A DNA stretch of 8,068 nt from Alphaproteobacteria bacterium (GCA_030831135.1 JAURLR010000226.1:1-8068); one strand, 5' to 3'; shown: positions 1-7,067, counted from the first letter of the stretch. The notes: a model not told the origin generated them from the sequence alone. Program-made: numbers and translations.

Positions 1-1454
1 AGGCCTATTCCGGGGACGCGCCGCTGGCCGGGCACGGGATGATGCACGCCGTCATCCGCAACGCCTGGGCAGGCGATCCCTACCCCTTCGATGTCCTATT
101 CATGTTCATGGCGAATATGAGCTGGAACTCGTCGATGAACACGACTGAAACCATGAAAATGCTCACCGATACCGATCCCGAGACCGGTGAGTACAAAATT
201 CCCAAGATCATCTATTCCGACGCCTTCCAGTCGGAAATGATCGCCTATGCCGACCTGATCCTGCCCGATACGACCTATCTGGAGCGCTGGGACTGCATCA
301 GCCTGCTGGACCGGCCGATCAGCGACGCCGACGGTCCGGGAGATGCGATCCGCCAGCCGGTCATCGCACCCGACCGTGACGTTCGTCCCTTTCAGGATGT
401 CCTGATCGAGTTGGGGGTTCGCCTTGGGCTGCCTGCCTTCACCAATGATGACGGCAGCGCAAAGTATCCGGGCGGATATCCTGAGTACCTTGCCAACCAT
501 GAACGCACACCGGGCATCGGCCCGCTCGCGGGCTGGCGTGGCGAGAACCAGGATTCGCACGGTCGCGGCGCGCCCAATCCCGAGCAGCTTGACCGCTATA
601 TCGAGAATGGCTGTTTCTGGAAGGGGGAATTCACCCCGAGTCAGCGCTTCTACAAGCACGCAAATCGTGAGTATCTCGACCACGCTGCCGAGATGGGCTG
701 GATCCCCTCGGCAGACCAGATCGTGCTGCAGCTCTATAGCGAGCCCATGCAGCGGTTCAAACTGGCCGCACAGGGTTTCGGGCGCGTACAGCCACCCGCA
801 CAGTACCGGGAGAGAATTCTCGATACCTTTGACCCGCTGCCGGTCTGGTACGCGCCTTTCGAGGACAGCCACTCCGACCCCGCAGCCTATCCGATCCACG
901 CCCTGACCCAGCGCCCAATGGCGATGTATCACTCCTGGGGATCGCAGAATGCGTGGCTCCGGCAAATCCACGGCTGGAACAAGCTCTACATGAACCGCAA
1001 GACCGGTGAGGCCCAGGGCCTGTCTGATGGGGACAAGGTCCGCGTGGAAAGCCCCTATGGTTCGATCGGGGCCGTCATCGCGCTGATGGAAGGCTGCAAC
1101 ACCGATACGGTCTGGACCTGGAATGCCATCGGCAAGAAAAAGGGCGCGTGGAACCTGTCCAAGGACGCCCCGGAATCCAACAAGGGCTTCCTGCTGAACC
1201 ACCTGATCACCGACCTTCTGCCTCCCCGGGATGGGTACCGGTTCGCCAACACCGACCCGATCACGGGGCAGGCCGCGTGGTTTGACCTGCGTGTCCGGGT
1301 CATCAAGGACGACACAGTAGAACTCGGTGATGGCGCCAAGCAGGCCCTGCCCCGCGCGCCCGGCGTTGAAAAGGCCAAGAAACGTTTGCGATACGGTGCG
1401 CAGTTCCTGCCGATTGGCAACTGGCGGCGCAATCGCGGAGGAGAAGGCTCATGA
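1..1454 (+). CDS. soeA: SoeA-like molybdopterin oxidoreductase catalytic subunit (C-terminal part, 5' cut by window)
   Basis: This is the 3' part of a gene that enters from outside the window; the reading frame is open from base 3 and gives about 483 residues, roughly half of a catalytic subunit of the DMSO reductase superfamily (usually 900-1000 residues). Visible family features are the segment ADLILPDTTYLERWD, typical of the third molybdopterin-binding region, and a C-terminal molydopterin-dinucleotide-binding domain beginning near PIHALTQRPMAMYHSWGSQN and continuing through LSDGDKVRVESPYGSI. The N-terminal Fe-S motif and the Mo ligand lie outside, so the substrate cannot be read directly. 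The assignment to quinone-dependent sulfite dehydrogenase (SoeA, sulfite to sulfate in the cytoplasm) rests on overall resemblance and on the SoeB- and SoeC-like genes that follow. Alternatives are other DMSO-reductase-family enzymes such as thiosulfate or polysulfide reductases. The stop overlaps the next start in ATGA, implying translational coupling. Confidence 0.8.
   Translation, partial: AYSGDAPLAGHGMMHAVIRNAWAGDPYPFDVLFMFMANMSWNSSMNTTETMKMLTDTDPETGEYKIPKIIYSDAFQSEMIAYADLILPDTTYLERWDCISLLDRPISDADGPGDAIRQPVIAPDRDVRPFQDVLIELGVRLGLPAFTNDDGSAKYPGGYPEYLANHERTPGIGPLAGWRGENQDSHGRGAPNPEQLDRYIENGCFWKGEFTPSQRFYKHANREYLDHAAEMGWIPSADQIVLQLYSEPMQRFKLAAQGFGRVQPPAQYRERILDTFDPLPVWYAPFEDSHSDPAAYPIHALTQRPMAMYHSWGSQNAWLRQIHGWNKLYMNRKTGEAQGLSDGDKVRVESPYGSIGAVIALMEGCNTDTVWTWNAIGKKKGAWNLSKDAPESNKGFLLNHLITDLLPPRDGYRFANTDPITGQAAWFDLRVRVIKDDTVELGDGAKQALPRAPGVEKAKKRLRYGAQFLPIGNWRRNRGGEGS
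1437..1443 (+). promoter_or_regulatory. Strong ribosome binding site for the soeB-like gene
   Basis: GGAGGAG lies 7 bases before the ATG at 1451, inside the last codons of the preceding gene. It fixes the start of the iron-sulfur subunit and supports coupled translation across the ATGA overlap. Confidence 0.75.
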
Positions 1455-2200
1455 CCAGTCTTCCCAAACAGGCCAGTGTGCGTCAGCTCGGACTGGTGAT
1501 CGATCTCGATATCTGTGTCGGGTGCCATGCCTGCGCGGTCAACTGCAAGGAATGGAACACCGGTGGCCATTCCGCGCCACTGACCGACGAGGATCCTTAT
1601 GGTGCCGACCCGCTCGGGGTCTGGTTCAACCGCATCCACACCTACGAGGCCGGTAGCGGTCCTGAAGGCCGGACGGTCCATTTCCCGCGCAGTTGCCTGC
1701 ATTGCGAAGAACCCGCCTGTGTCACCGTGTGCCCCACGGGCGCAAGCTACAAACGCGAGTCCGACGGGATCGTACTGGTCAATGCCGACACCTGCATCGG
1801 CTGCAAACTCTGCTCCTGGGCCTGTCCTTACGGGGCGCGGGAATACGACCATTCCGATGGTGTGATGAAGAAATGCACCCTGTGCATCGACCGGATCGAA
1901 AACCAGAACCTGCCCGAGGAAGACCGCATCCCGGCCTGCGTCTCGACCTGTCCGGCATCCGCCCGTCACTTCGGCGATCTGGGTGACCCCAATTCCGAAG
2001 TCAGTCAGCTTGTCGCCGAACGCGGCGGCTATGATCTGATGCCGGAAATGGGAATGAAGCCGACAAACAAGTATCTCCCGCCCCGTGCCCGCCCGACCTC
2101 GAACGCGCCTGCGGCACAGTCAGCTCTGAAAACCGCTGCAGAGACGTCCAGTACAGGCAGCCGGTTCCTCGACTGGGTTGACCGCAACCTCTCACGCTAG
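1451..2200 (+). CDS. soeB: SoeB-like four-cluster [4Fe-4S] electron-transfer subunit
   Basis: The 249-residue protein carries 16 cysteines in the four-cluster pattern of DmsB/PhsB/SoeB subunits: Cys22, 25, 28 and 32 (CVGCHACAVNC); Cys82, 85, 90 and 94; Cys115, 118, 121 and 125 (CIGCKLCSWAC); and Cys142, 145, 163 and 167. The complete set indicates four [4Fe-4S] clusters that pass electrons between the catalytic subunit and the membrane anchor. No signal peptide is visible, consistent with a cytoplasmic location. After the ferredoxin core (to about residue 205) comes a Pro/Ala/Ser-rich linker ending in FLDWVDRNLSR, a possible amphipathic tail towards the membrane subunit. The start is set by the GGAGGAG site and the 4 bp overlap with the upstream gene. 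The family is certain; sulfite specificity is inferred from the three-gene arrangement. Confidence 0.88.
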   Translation: MTSLPKQASVRQLGLVIDLDICVGCHACAVNCKEWNTGGHSAPLTDEDPYGADPLGVWFNRIHTYEAGSGPEGRTVHFPRSCLHCEEPACVTVCPTGASYKRESDGIVLVNADTCIGCKLCSWACPYGAREYDHSDGVMKKCTLCIDRIENQNLPEEDRIPACVSTCPASARHFGDLGDPNSEVSQLVAERGGYDLMPEMGMKPTNKYLPPRARPTSNAPAAQSALKTAAETSSTGSRFLDWVDRNLSR

Positions 2201-2220
2201 CCTCACCGAAGCAGTTTCCG

Positions 2221-3168
2221 ATGCATCCAGCCTATTCCGTCATCTTCTTCACCACCGCATCCGGCGCGGGCTACGGCATGCTGGTCTGGCTTGCCATGTT
2301 GGCACTCGCCGGCAACGTCGTCCCGGCTATGGTTTCCGGCCTCGTGATGTTTGCTATCTCGCTCGGTCTGATCACGGCGGGGCTGCTGTCATCAACCTTC
2401 CATCTGGGTCACCCGGAGCGCGCCTGGCGTGCATTGTCCCAATGGCGCTCATCCTGGCTGTCCCGCGAAGGTGTGGCTGCCGTCATCACCTACGGACCGG
2501 CGCTCGTTTTTGCCCTTGGATGGATCATATTCGAATCGACAAGCGGCCTTTGGCTGATCGCCGGACTGGCCACCGGCGTGATGGCGCTTGTCACGATCGC
2601 CAGCACCGGAATGATCTATGCCAGCCTCAAAGCCATCCCGCGCTGGACCGATGTCACCGTGGTTCCGGTCTACCTTGCCTTCGGGCTGGCCACTGGCGGC
2701 GCGCTGCTGGTGACAAGCTACAACATCTTTACGCCCGTCCCGCCCCACGGGATCTGGCCGGTGGTTCTTGTCATCGCCGTGGCATGGGCTCTGAAGCTGC
2801 TTTACTGGCGTCGGATCGACAATGCCAAACCCGTCGCCACGGCAGAATCCGCAACCGGTCTCGGACATATCGGACCAGTGACCCTGTTCGAAGCCCCCCA
2901 TACGGGGGAGAACTACATCATGCGCGAGATGGGCTTTCAGATCGCACGCAAACACGCCGCAAAGCTCCGGATGATCGCTTTGCTCGTTGGCGGTGCGGTT
3001 CCCGTCGTCGCTTTCGCGGCAGCCGCCCTGATGACCGGGCCGGCCATGATGATTGCATGCCTGCTCGGACTGACAGGGCTTTGCATTGGCGTTCTGCTTG
3101 AACGCTGGCTGTTCTTTGCCGAAGCACAGCACGCCGCGATGCTCTATTACGGCGCAAAGGCCGTCTGA
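2221..3168 (+). CDS. soeC: SoeC-like (DmsC family) membrane anchor subunit
   Basis: The 315-residue protein is strongly hydrophobic, with about eight membrane segments, roughly at residues 7-29, 33-56, 85-104, 110-135, 145-170, 177-196, 250-271 and 275-297. The N-terminal MHPAYSVIFFTTASGAGYG and the loop STFHLGHPERAWRALSQWR (residues 58-76) are characteristic of the DmsC/SoeC family, whose members anchor the molybdenum and Fe-S subunits and exchange electrons with the quinone pool. Here it would most likely reduce quinone with electrons from sulfite. It begins 20 bp after the iron-sulfur subunit. No good Shine-Dalgarno sequence precedes ATG 2221, so coupling to upstream translation is likely; this start gives the family's usual N-terminus. 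The family is clear; the direction of electron flow is inference. Confidence 0.85.
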   Translation: MHPAYSVIFFTTASGAGYGMLVWLAMLALAGNVVPAMVSGLVMFAISLGLITAGLLSSTFHLGHPERAWRALSQWRSSWLSREGVAAVITYGPALVFALGWIIFESTSGLWLIAGLATGVMALVTIASTGMIYASLKAIPRWTDVTVVPVYLAFGLATGGALLVTSYNIFTPVPPHGIWPVVLVIAVAWALKLLYWRRIDNAKPVATAESATGLGHIGPVTLFEAPHTGENYIMREMGFQIARKHAAKLRMIALLVGGAVPVVAFAAAALMTGPAMMIACLLGLTGLCIGVLLERWLFFAEAQHAAMLYYGAKAV

Positions 3169-3174
3169 CACCCC

Positions 3175-4086
3175 ATGGCGGAAATCATCTGTGTCGGCGT
3201 CGCGTTCCTCGATTACGTTTTCGAGGCAGACCTGCCTGCCTCGGATGACAGCAAGACCTTCGCGCGGAACTATCAGCAGTTCGGTGGCGGCATGGCCGCC
3301 ACGGCCAGCGTCACGGTCGCACGGCTGGGTGGTCGCGCCGCATTATGGGGACGGGTCGGCAAGGATGAAGCGGGCGAACACATCCGTGACGGGCTGGCAC
3401 GGCGTGGTGTGATGACCGATGTGATCCGGCAGATTGATGGTGCTCAGTCGCCGGTCTCGGCTGTTGTGATCGGCAACAAAGGCGCGCGCCAGGCCATCGT
3501 CTTCCCGGGGCGCAATCTCGACAATGATGCAAGCTGGCTCCCACTGGACCGTATCGCGGATACCAGCGGGGTCCTTGTGGACCCGCGTTGGCCACAGGCG
3601 GCCATGCCCGTCCTCGAACGCGCCCGGGCCAACCAGATTCCCGGTGTTCTCGACGCCGATATCAGCCCAACCCCGATTCCCCGGGAACTGGTGGAACTCT
3701 CCAGTCACGCGATTTTCTCGCTCGCCGGACTGGCCCAGTACACCGACACTTCGGACCTCCCCACCGGTTTGCGCAAGGCGCGCGAAGGTACGGACGCGGT
3801 CGTGGGCGTCACCGCAGGCGGAGAGGGTTTTTACTGGCTCTCGGAAGACGACAACGTGGTCCGGCACATTCCCGCTCTCGCCATCGAACCGATCGATACG
3901 CTCGGGGCGGGGGACGTCTTCCATGGTGCGTTTGCACTGGCCATCGGCGAAGGCAAACCCATGGAAGAGGCCGCACTCTTTGCCAATGCCGCCGCCGGCA
4001 TGAAATGTGCCCGGCACGGGGGCCGCGACGCGATTCCGACACGGGCAGAGGTTTGGCAACGTCTGGCCGAAAACGGCGCGACCTAG
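3175..4086 (+). CDS. PfkB-family sugar kinase, YihV (sulfofructose kinase)-like
   Basis: The 303-residue protein is a complete ribokinase/PfkB-family kinase. It has the N-terminal substrate-side motif GGGMAATASVTVARLG (residues 37-52), followed by GRVGKDEAG, and the C-terminal anion-hole and catalytic motif DTLGAGDVFHG (residues 241-251), where Asp247 is the expected base. Compared from memory with E. coli YihV, it aligns with little gapping: ARNY at 30-33, VDPRWPQAA against ADVRWHDGA, LDADISP against LDGDITP, and MKCARHGGRDAIP against LKCTRPGGRAGIP. YihV phosphorylates 6-deoxy-6-sulfofructose in sulfoglycolysis. Lys27 and Arg138, recalled as sulfonate-contacting in YihV, are kept, but the Asn109 position is Val. 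It starts 6 bp after the membrane subunit with no clear Shine-Dalgarno sequence, so it is likely cotranscribed and coupled. It could instead act on another sugar or sugar acid. Family certain; substrate uncertain. Confidence 0.85.
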   Translation: MAEIICVGVAFLDYVFEADLPASDDSKTFARNYQQFGGGMAATASVTVARLGGRAALWGRVGKDEAGEHIRDGLARRGVMTDVIRQIDGAQSPVSAVVIGNKGARQAIVFPGRNLDNDASWLPLDRIADTSGVLVDPRWPQAAMPVLERARANQIPGVLDADISPTPIPRELVELSSHAIFSLAGLAQYTDTSDLPTGLRKAREGTDAVVGVTAGGEGFYWLSEDDNVVRHIPALAIEPIDTLGAGDVFHGAFALAIGEGKPMEEAALFANAAAGMKCARHGGRDAIPTRAEVWQRLAENGAT

Positions 4087-4865
4087 CCCGCCAGCTTCGG
4101 CATTTCGATGGGGCCGTCGATCGACTGGGTCACGAACTGGCGGACATAGGGATTGTCGGTTTCATCCAGTCCGGCGACTGGACCGTTCCAGACCACCTGC
4201 CCCGCATGCAGCATCAGGACGCTGTCGGCGATGTTTCGCACCACGTCGAGATTGCTGACGATGGAGACCACCGTTGCGCCGAGTTCATCGACGCGTTCAT
4301 TGATCAGTTCGCTGATGATATTGCTCATGATCGGGTCGAGGCCGGCCGTGGGTTCGTCGAGAAACAGGATTTCCGGGTCCGTCGCAATGGCACGGGCCAG
4401 ACCGACGCGTTTCTGCATTCCTCCCGAGACTTCCGAGGGATAGAGATCCGCCGTATCGGGTGTCAGGCCAACCTGCCCCAGCCGTGCGATGGCGCGGTCA
4501 CGGGCCTCGCTGGGCGCAAGCCTGTCCTCGTGGATCAGCCGGAACGCGATGTTTTCCCAGATCGTCATGCTGTCGAACAGACCCTGACGCTGGAACAGCA
4601 CGCCAAAGCGCTGCATCCAGACCATTCGTTCGTTCTCCGGCATGCCGACGGTCTCGATCCCATCAACCTTGATGCTGCCGGAATCCGGCGGGATCAGCCC
4701 GAGGATGCATTTGAGCAGCAGCGACTTACCGCTGCCCGAGCCACCAATCAGAACGAGAGACTGGCGCGGCGCCAAAGTCAGGTCCACCCCGTCCAGCGCA
4801 CGGACGTCCTCGAACGCCCGTGTTACGCCGGAGAGCTGGATTTTCGGCTGATCCGCGCCGGTCAT
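4083..4865 (-). CDS. MlaF-like ABC transporter ATPase with altered H-loop
   Basis: This 260-residue ABC ATPase resembles MlaF, the cytoplasmic ATPase of the phospholipid/ABC-MCE transport system. It shows Walker A GGSGSGKS (41-48), the Q-loop with MlaF-style FQRQGLFDSMTIWENIAF (91-108), signature VSGGMQKRVGLARA (146-159), Walker B ILFLDEP with Glu171, and D-loop AGLDP. The C-terminal NPYVRQFVTQSIDGPI is also MlaF-like. The H-loop, normally THD, reads SIVSNLD (201-207), so the switch histidine appears to be Ser204. MlaE permease and MlaD substrate-binding genes, usually adjacent, are absent: it follows mmsA after 13 bp on the same strand and converges on the kinase gene with a 4 bp overlap. 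It may be a mlaF paralogue whose partners are encoded elsewhere. Family confident; role unknown. Confidence 0.85.
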   Translation of the reverse strand: MTGADQPKIQLSGVTRAFEDVRALDGVDLTLAPRQSLVLIGGSGSGKSLLLKCILGLIPPDSGSIKVDGIETVGMPENERMVWMQRFGVLFQRQGLFDSMTIWENIAFRLIHEDRLAPSEARDRAIARLGQVGLTPDTADLYPSEVSGGMQKRVGLARAIATDPEILFLDEPTAGLDPIMSNIISELINERVDELGATVVSIVSNLDVVRNIADSVLMLHAGQVVWNGPVAGLDETDNPYVRQFVTQSIDGPIEMPKLAG

Positions 4866-4878
4866 TTCCGTTCCATGG

Positions 4879-6378
4879 CTACTGCATGGTCGGCATGTTC
4901 AGGCTGTGGCCTTCACGCACGCCGGATTTGGGCCAGCGCGAGGTGATCGCCTTCTGGCGGGTGTAGAACCGGACCCCTTCCATGCCATGCATGTGCATGT
5001 CGCCGAAGAGCGACCGCTTCCAGCCACCAAAGCTGTGATAGGCGACCGGCACAGGGATCGGCACATTCACGCCAACCATGCCGATCTGAACCCGCTCGGC
5101 AAAGTCACGCGCGGCATCACCATCCTTGGTAAAGATCGCGGTGCCGTTGCCGTATTCGTGGCGGTTCACGATATCCACGGCAGCTGAATAATCCTCCGAG
5201 CGCAAGATCACGAGAACCGGCCCGAAGACTTCCTGCTTGTAGACCGCCATGTCTTCGGTGACATGGTCGAACAGCGTGCCGCCCATGAAGTAACCGTTCT
5301 CATAGCCCTGCATCTTGAAGCCACGGCCGTCCACGACCAGCGTTGCGCCTTCCTTCTCGCCCTGATCGATCAGGTTGAGGATGCGTTCGTGGGCTTCCTT
5401 GGTCACGACGGGGCCCATTTCGATGCCTTCGCCATTGCCCGGTCCGATCTTGAGCTCCTGGATCTTCGGCGTCAGCTTCTCGACCAGCTTGTCGCCGGTC
5501 TCATCACCCACCGCGACCGCCACGGACACAGCCATGCAACGCTGACCCGCCGAGCCATAACCCGCGCTGATCAGGGCATCGGCAGCCTGATCCATATCGG
5601 CATCGGGCATCACGACCATGTGGTTTTTTGCACCACCAAGGGCCTGCACGCGTTTGCCGTGTTCGGCAGCCGTTGCGTAGATATAGGAGGCCACCGGCGT
5701 TGAGCCGACGAAGGAGACCGCATCAATGCCATCATGGCGCAGGATCGCATCCACAGCTTCCTTGTCACCATTGACCAGGTTCACAACGCCTTTGGGCACA
5801 CCGGCTTCTTCAGCCAGCTCTACCAGCCGGATCGGGCAGGACGGGTCGCGCTCGGACGGCTTCAGGATGAAGGTGTTGCCGCAGGCAATCGACAGCGGGA
5901 ACATCCAGAGCGGGATCATCGCGGGGAAGTTGAACGGGGTGATACCCGCACACACGCCAACAGGCTGGCGAATCGTATAGGCATCCACGCCGGTGCCGAC
6001 ATCTTCGGTGAAGTCACCACGCAGCAGATGCGGGATACCGCAGGCGAATTCGACGACTTCGCGTCCACGCAGGATATCGCCCTTCGCGTCATCAATCGTC
6101 TTGCCATGCTCTTGCGTGATCATCTCGGCCAGCTCATCGGTGTGCTGGAGGATCAGCTCGTTGTAGCGGAACATGACGCGCGCGCGACGCAGCGGCGGTA
6201 TGGATGACCATGCTGGCAGGGCCGCCTGGGCCGCAGCCACAGCCGCATCCACGTCAGCGTTGTTGGCCAGATTGACGTTGGCAATCTGCTCGCCCGTTGC
6301 CGGGTTGAAGACGGGGCCGGTCCGGCCCGATACGCCTGCCGTTGCCGCGCCGTTGATCCAGTGGTTCAGGGTTTTCAT
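4879..6378 (-). CDS. mmsA: CoA-acylating methylmalonate-semialdehyde dehydrogenase
   Basis: The 499-residue protein has the full length of the MmsA/IolA branch of aldehyde dehydrogenases. These enzymes oxidise methylmalonate semialdehyde (and malonate semialdehyde) with NAD+ and CoA to propionyl-CoA (or acetyl-CoA), releasing CO2. Visible features are Asn150 in TPFNFPAMIPLWMFP, the NAD-binding FVGSTPVA (223-230), ALGGAKNH (247-254) where ordinary ALDHs carry their catalytic glutamate motif, the nucleophile Cys281 in GQRCMA, and EVFGPVL (383-389). The missing general-base glutamate is normal for this CoA-dependent family. The start at 6378 is supported by GGAGGAG ten bases upstream and by the usual N-terminus (HWINGA). 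It is the first gene of a likely two-gene unit with the MlaF-like ATPase. Physiological sources could be valine, thymine, myo-inositol or beta-alanine breakdown. Confidence 0.93.
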   Translation of the reverse strand: MKTLNHWINGAATAGVSGRTGPVFNPATGEQIANVNLANNADVDAAVAAAQAALPAWSSIPPLRRARVMFRYNELILQHTDELAEMITQEHGKTIDDAKGDILRGREVVEFACGIPHLLRGDFTEDVGTGVDAYTIRQPVGVCAGITPFNFPAMIPLWMFPLSIACGNTFILKPSERDPSCPIRLVELAEEAGVPKGVVNLVNGDKEAVDAILRHDGIDAVSFVGSTPVASYIYATAAEHGKRVQALGGAKNHMVVMPDADMDQAADALISAGYGSAGQRCMAVSVAVAVGDETGDKLVEKLTPKIQELKIGPGNGEGIEMGPVVTKEAHERILNLIDQGEKEGATLVVDGRGFKMQGYENGYFMGGTLFDHVTEDMAVYKQEVFGPVLVILRSEDYSAAVDIVNRHEYGNGTAIFTKDGDAARDFAERVQIGMVGVNVPIPVPVAYHSFGGWKRSLFGDMHMHGMEGVRFYTRQKAITSRWPKSGVREGHSLNMPTMQ

Positions 6379-6388
6379 ATTACGAATT

Positions 6389-6395
6389 CTCCTCC
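6389..6395 (-). promoter_or_regulatory. Ribosome binding site of mmsA
   Basis: On the - strand GGAGGAG lies 10 bases before the ATG at 6378. It is a strong Shine-Dalgarno match and supports the chosen start. Confidence 0.7.
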
Positions 6396-6420
6396 AGGGG
6401 TCGGGGCACGGACAAGATTG

Positions 6421-6445
6421 AGTCCGCGCCGAATTTGGCCGGACT
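6421..6445. promoter_or_regulatory. Dyad in the mmsA leader (candidate operator or leader hairpin)
   Basis: AGTCCG (6421-6426) and CGGACT (6440-6445) are perfect inverted arms. GCC (6428-6430) and GGC (6437-6439) extend the pairing with one bulged base around the loop GAATTT. The dyad overlaps one end of a possible -10 box for mmsA, so it could be a repressor site or form a hairpin in the 5' leader. No protein is assigned to it. Confidence 0.35.
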
Positions 6446-6471
6446 ATACCCGTCTATGGGAGAGAGTTGGA
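6443..6471 (-). promoter_or_regulatory. Possible sigma-70-like promoter for mmsA
   Basis: On the - strand TATAGT (6448-6443) makes a fair -10 box, with TCCAAC (6471-6466) 17 bases upstream as a poor -35. The position, 65-70 bases before the mmsA start and downstream of the terminator-like hairpins, is sensible. The -35 match is weak, so this is tentative. Confidence 0.25.
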
Positions 6472-6485
6472 AGGGCTGGCAGGGG

Positions 6486-6526
6486 AAAATGGGCGCAACT
6501 GCGCCACAAAAACCCGGATCACCCGG
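6486..6526 (-). terminator. Two tandem terminator-like hairpins after the flavin reductase gene
   Basis: On the - strand, about 30 bases after the flavin reductase stop, a short CCGG/CCGG stem (6526-6514; 4 bp, 5 with a G-T pair) is followed by G and five Ts (6512-6508). Next comes a perfect GGCGCA/TGCGCC inverted repeat (6505-6492), followed by four Ts (6489-6486). Both stems are short, but two in a row before mmsA suggest that the two co-oriented genes are transcribed separately. Confidence 0.4.
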
Positions 6527-6554
6527 AAGACAGCCTTCAGGCAGCCCAAACGAC

Positions 6555-7052
6555 TTATTTGGGGTCAGGCTCCGCAAGCCGACCGAGCTGTCCACGGAAG
6601 AATGTCAGCGGTTCACCTTCATTGGTATCGTACCGCTCGACCTCACCCACGATGATCATGTGATCACCGCCTTCGTGGTGCACAACATTCTTGCACTCGA
6701 AGCGGGCCAGACAGCCTTCAAGCAGCGGCGCGCCCCCGAGACCTTCGGTGTACTCCACCGCACCAAACTTGTCGGTGCCCGATTTCGCGAACGCCATGCA
6801 TTCCGCACCCTGATTTTCACTCAGGATATGGACACAGAAATGGCTGGCTTCCTCAAGGATCTGAAGGCTGGGCGAGTTCTTGTCGATGCTCCAGAGCACC
6901 AGCGGCGGCTCAAGCGAGACAGAGTTGAACGAATTGGCTGTCACCCCCACGAGATCACCCTTGGGCCCTTTGGCGGTGATGATGGTGACGCCGGTGGCAA
7001 AATTGCCAAGGGCATTGCGGAATTCGCGTGTTTCGAACGGTGTCTCGGGCAT
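6555..7052 (-). CDS. FMN-dependent flavin reductase-like protein (HpaC/RutF type)
   Basis: The 165-residue protein matches the small NAD(P)H:flavin oxidoreductase family, which supplies reduced flavin to two-component monooxygenases. Typical features are FRNALGNFATGVTIIT (11-26), the flavin-binding stretch GVTANSFNSVSLEPPLVLW (36-54), GGDHMIIVGEVE (128-139), and the C-terminal PLTFFRGQLGRL (148-159). The frame stays open 54 codons further upstream, but I place the start at 7052: AAAGAGG sits 8 bases before it, the length is then normal, and the extra N-terminus is unlike the family. No monooxygenase is in the window. It diverges from an alpha/beta hydrolase and lies upstream of mmsA on the same strand, separated from it by terminator-like hairpins. 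RutF-like, HpaC-like or another partner are all possible. Confidence 0.85.
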   Translation of the reverse strand: MPETPFETREFRNALGNFATGVTIITAKGPKGDLVGVTANSFNSVSLEPPLVLWSIDKNSPSLQILEEASHFCVHILSENQGAECMAFAKSGTDKFGAVEYTEGLGGAPLLEGCLARFECKNVVHHEGGDHMIIVGEVERYDTNEGEPLTFFRGQLGRLAEPDPK

Positions 7053-7060
7053 GTGCTTGA

Positions 7061-7067
7061 CCTCTTT
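7061..7067 (-). promoter_or_regulatory. Ribosome binding site deciding the flavin reductase start
   Basis: AAAGAGG on the - strand is 8 bases before the ATG at 7052. It favours this internal start over the longer open frame reaching 7214. Confidence 0.6.

Noticed and set aside
96..1202. 368-codon open frame on the - strand
   Set aside because: It lies antisense to the well-supported SoeA-like gene, shows no recognisable domain, and is the kind of long antisense frame expected in GC-rich coding DNA.
1055..1969. 304-codon open frame on the - strand spanning the soeA-soeB junction
   Set aside because: It is antisense to two genes with clear family motifs, and its translation has no recognisable fold or motif.
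3588..4946. 452-codon open frame on the + strand across the kinase and ATPase genes
   Set aside because: It overlaps the kinase in another frame and runs antisense to the ATPase; its Arg/His-rich translation is typical of a shadow frame.
4879..7052. Flavin reductase and aldehyde dehydrogenase as parts of a sulfoquinovose monooxygenase (sulfo-SMO) cluster
   Set aside because: The pathway uses a flavin reductase, but no alkanesulfonate-type monooxygenase is present, and the dehydrogenase has clear MmsA features.
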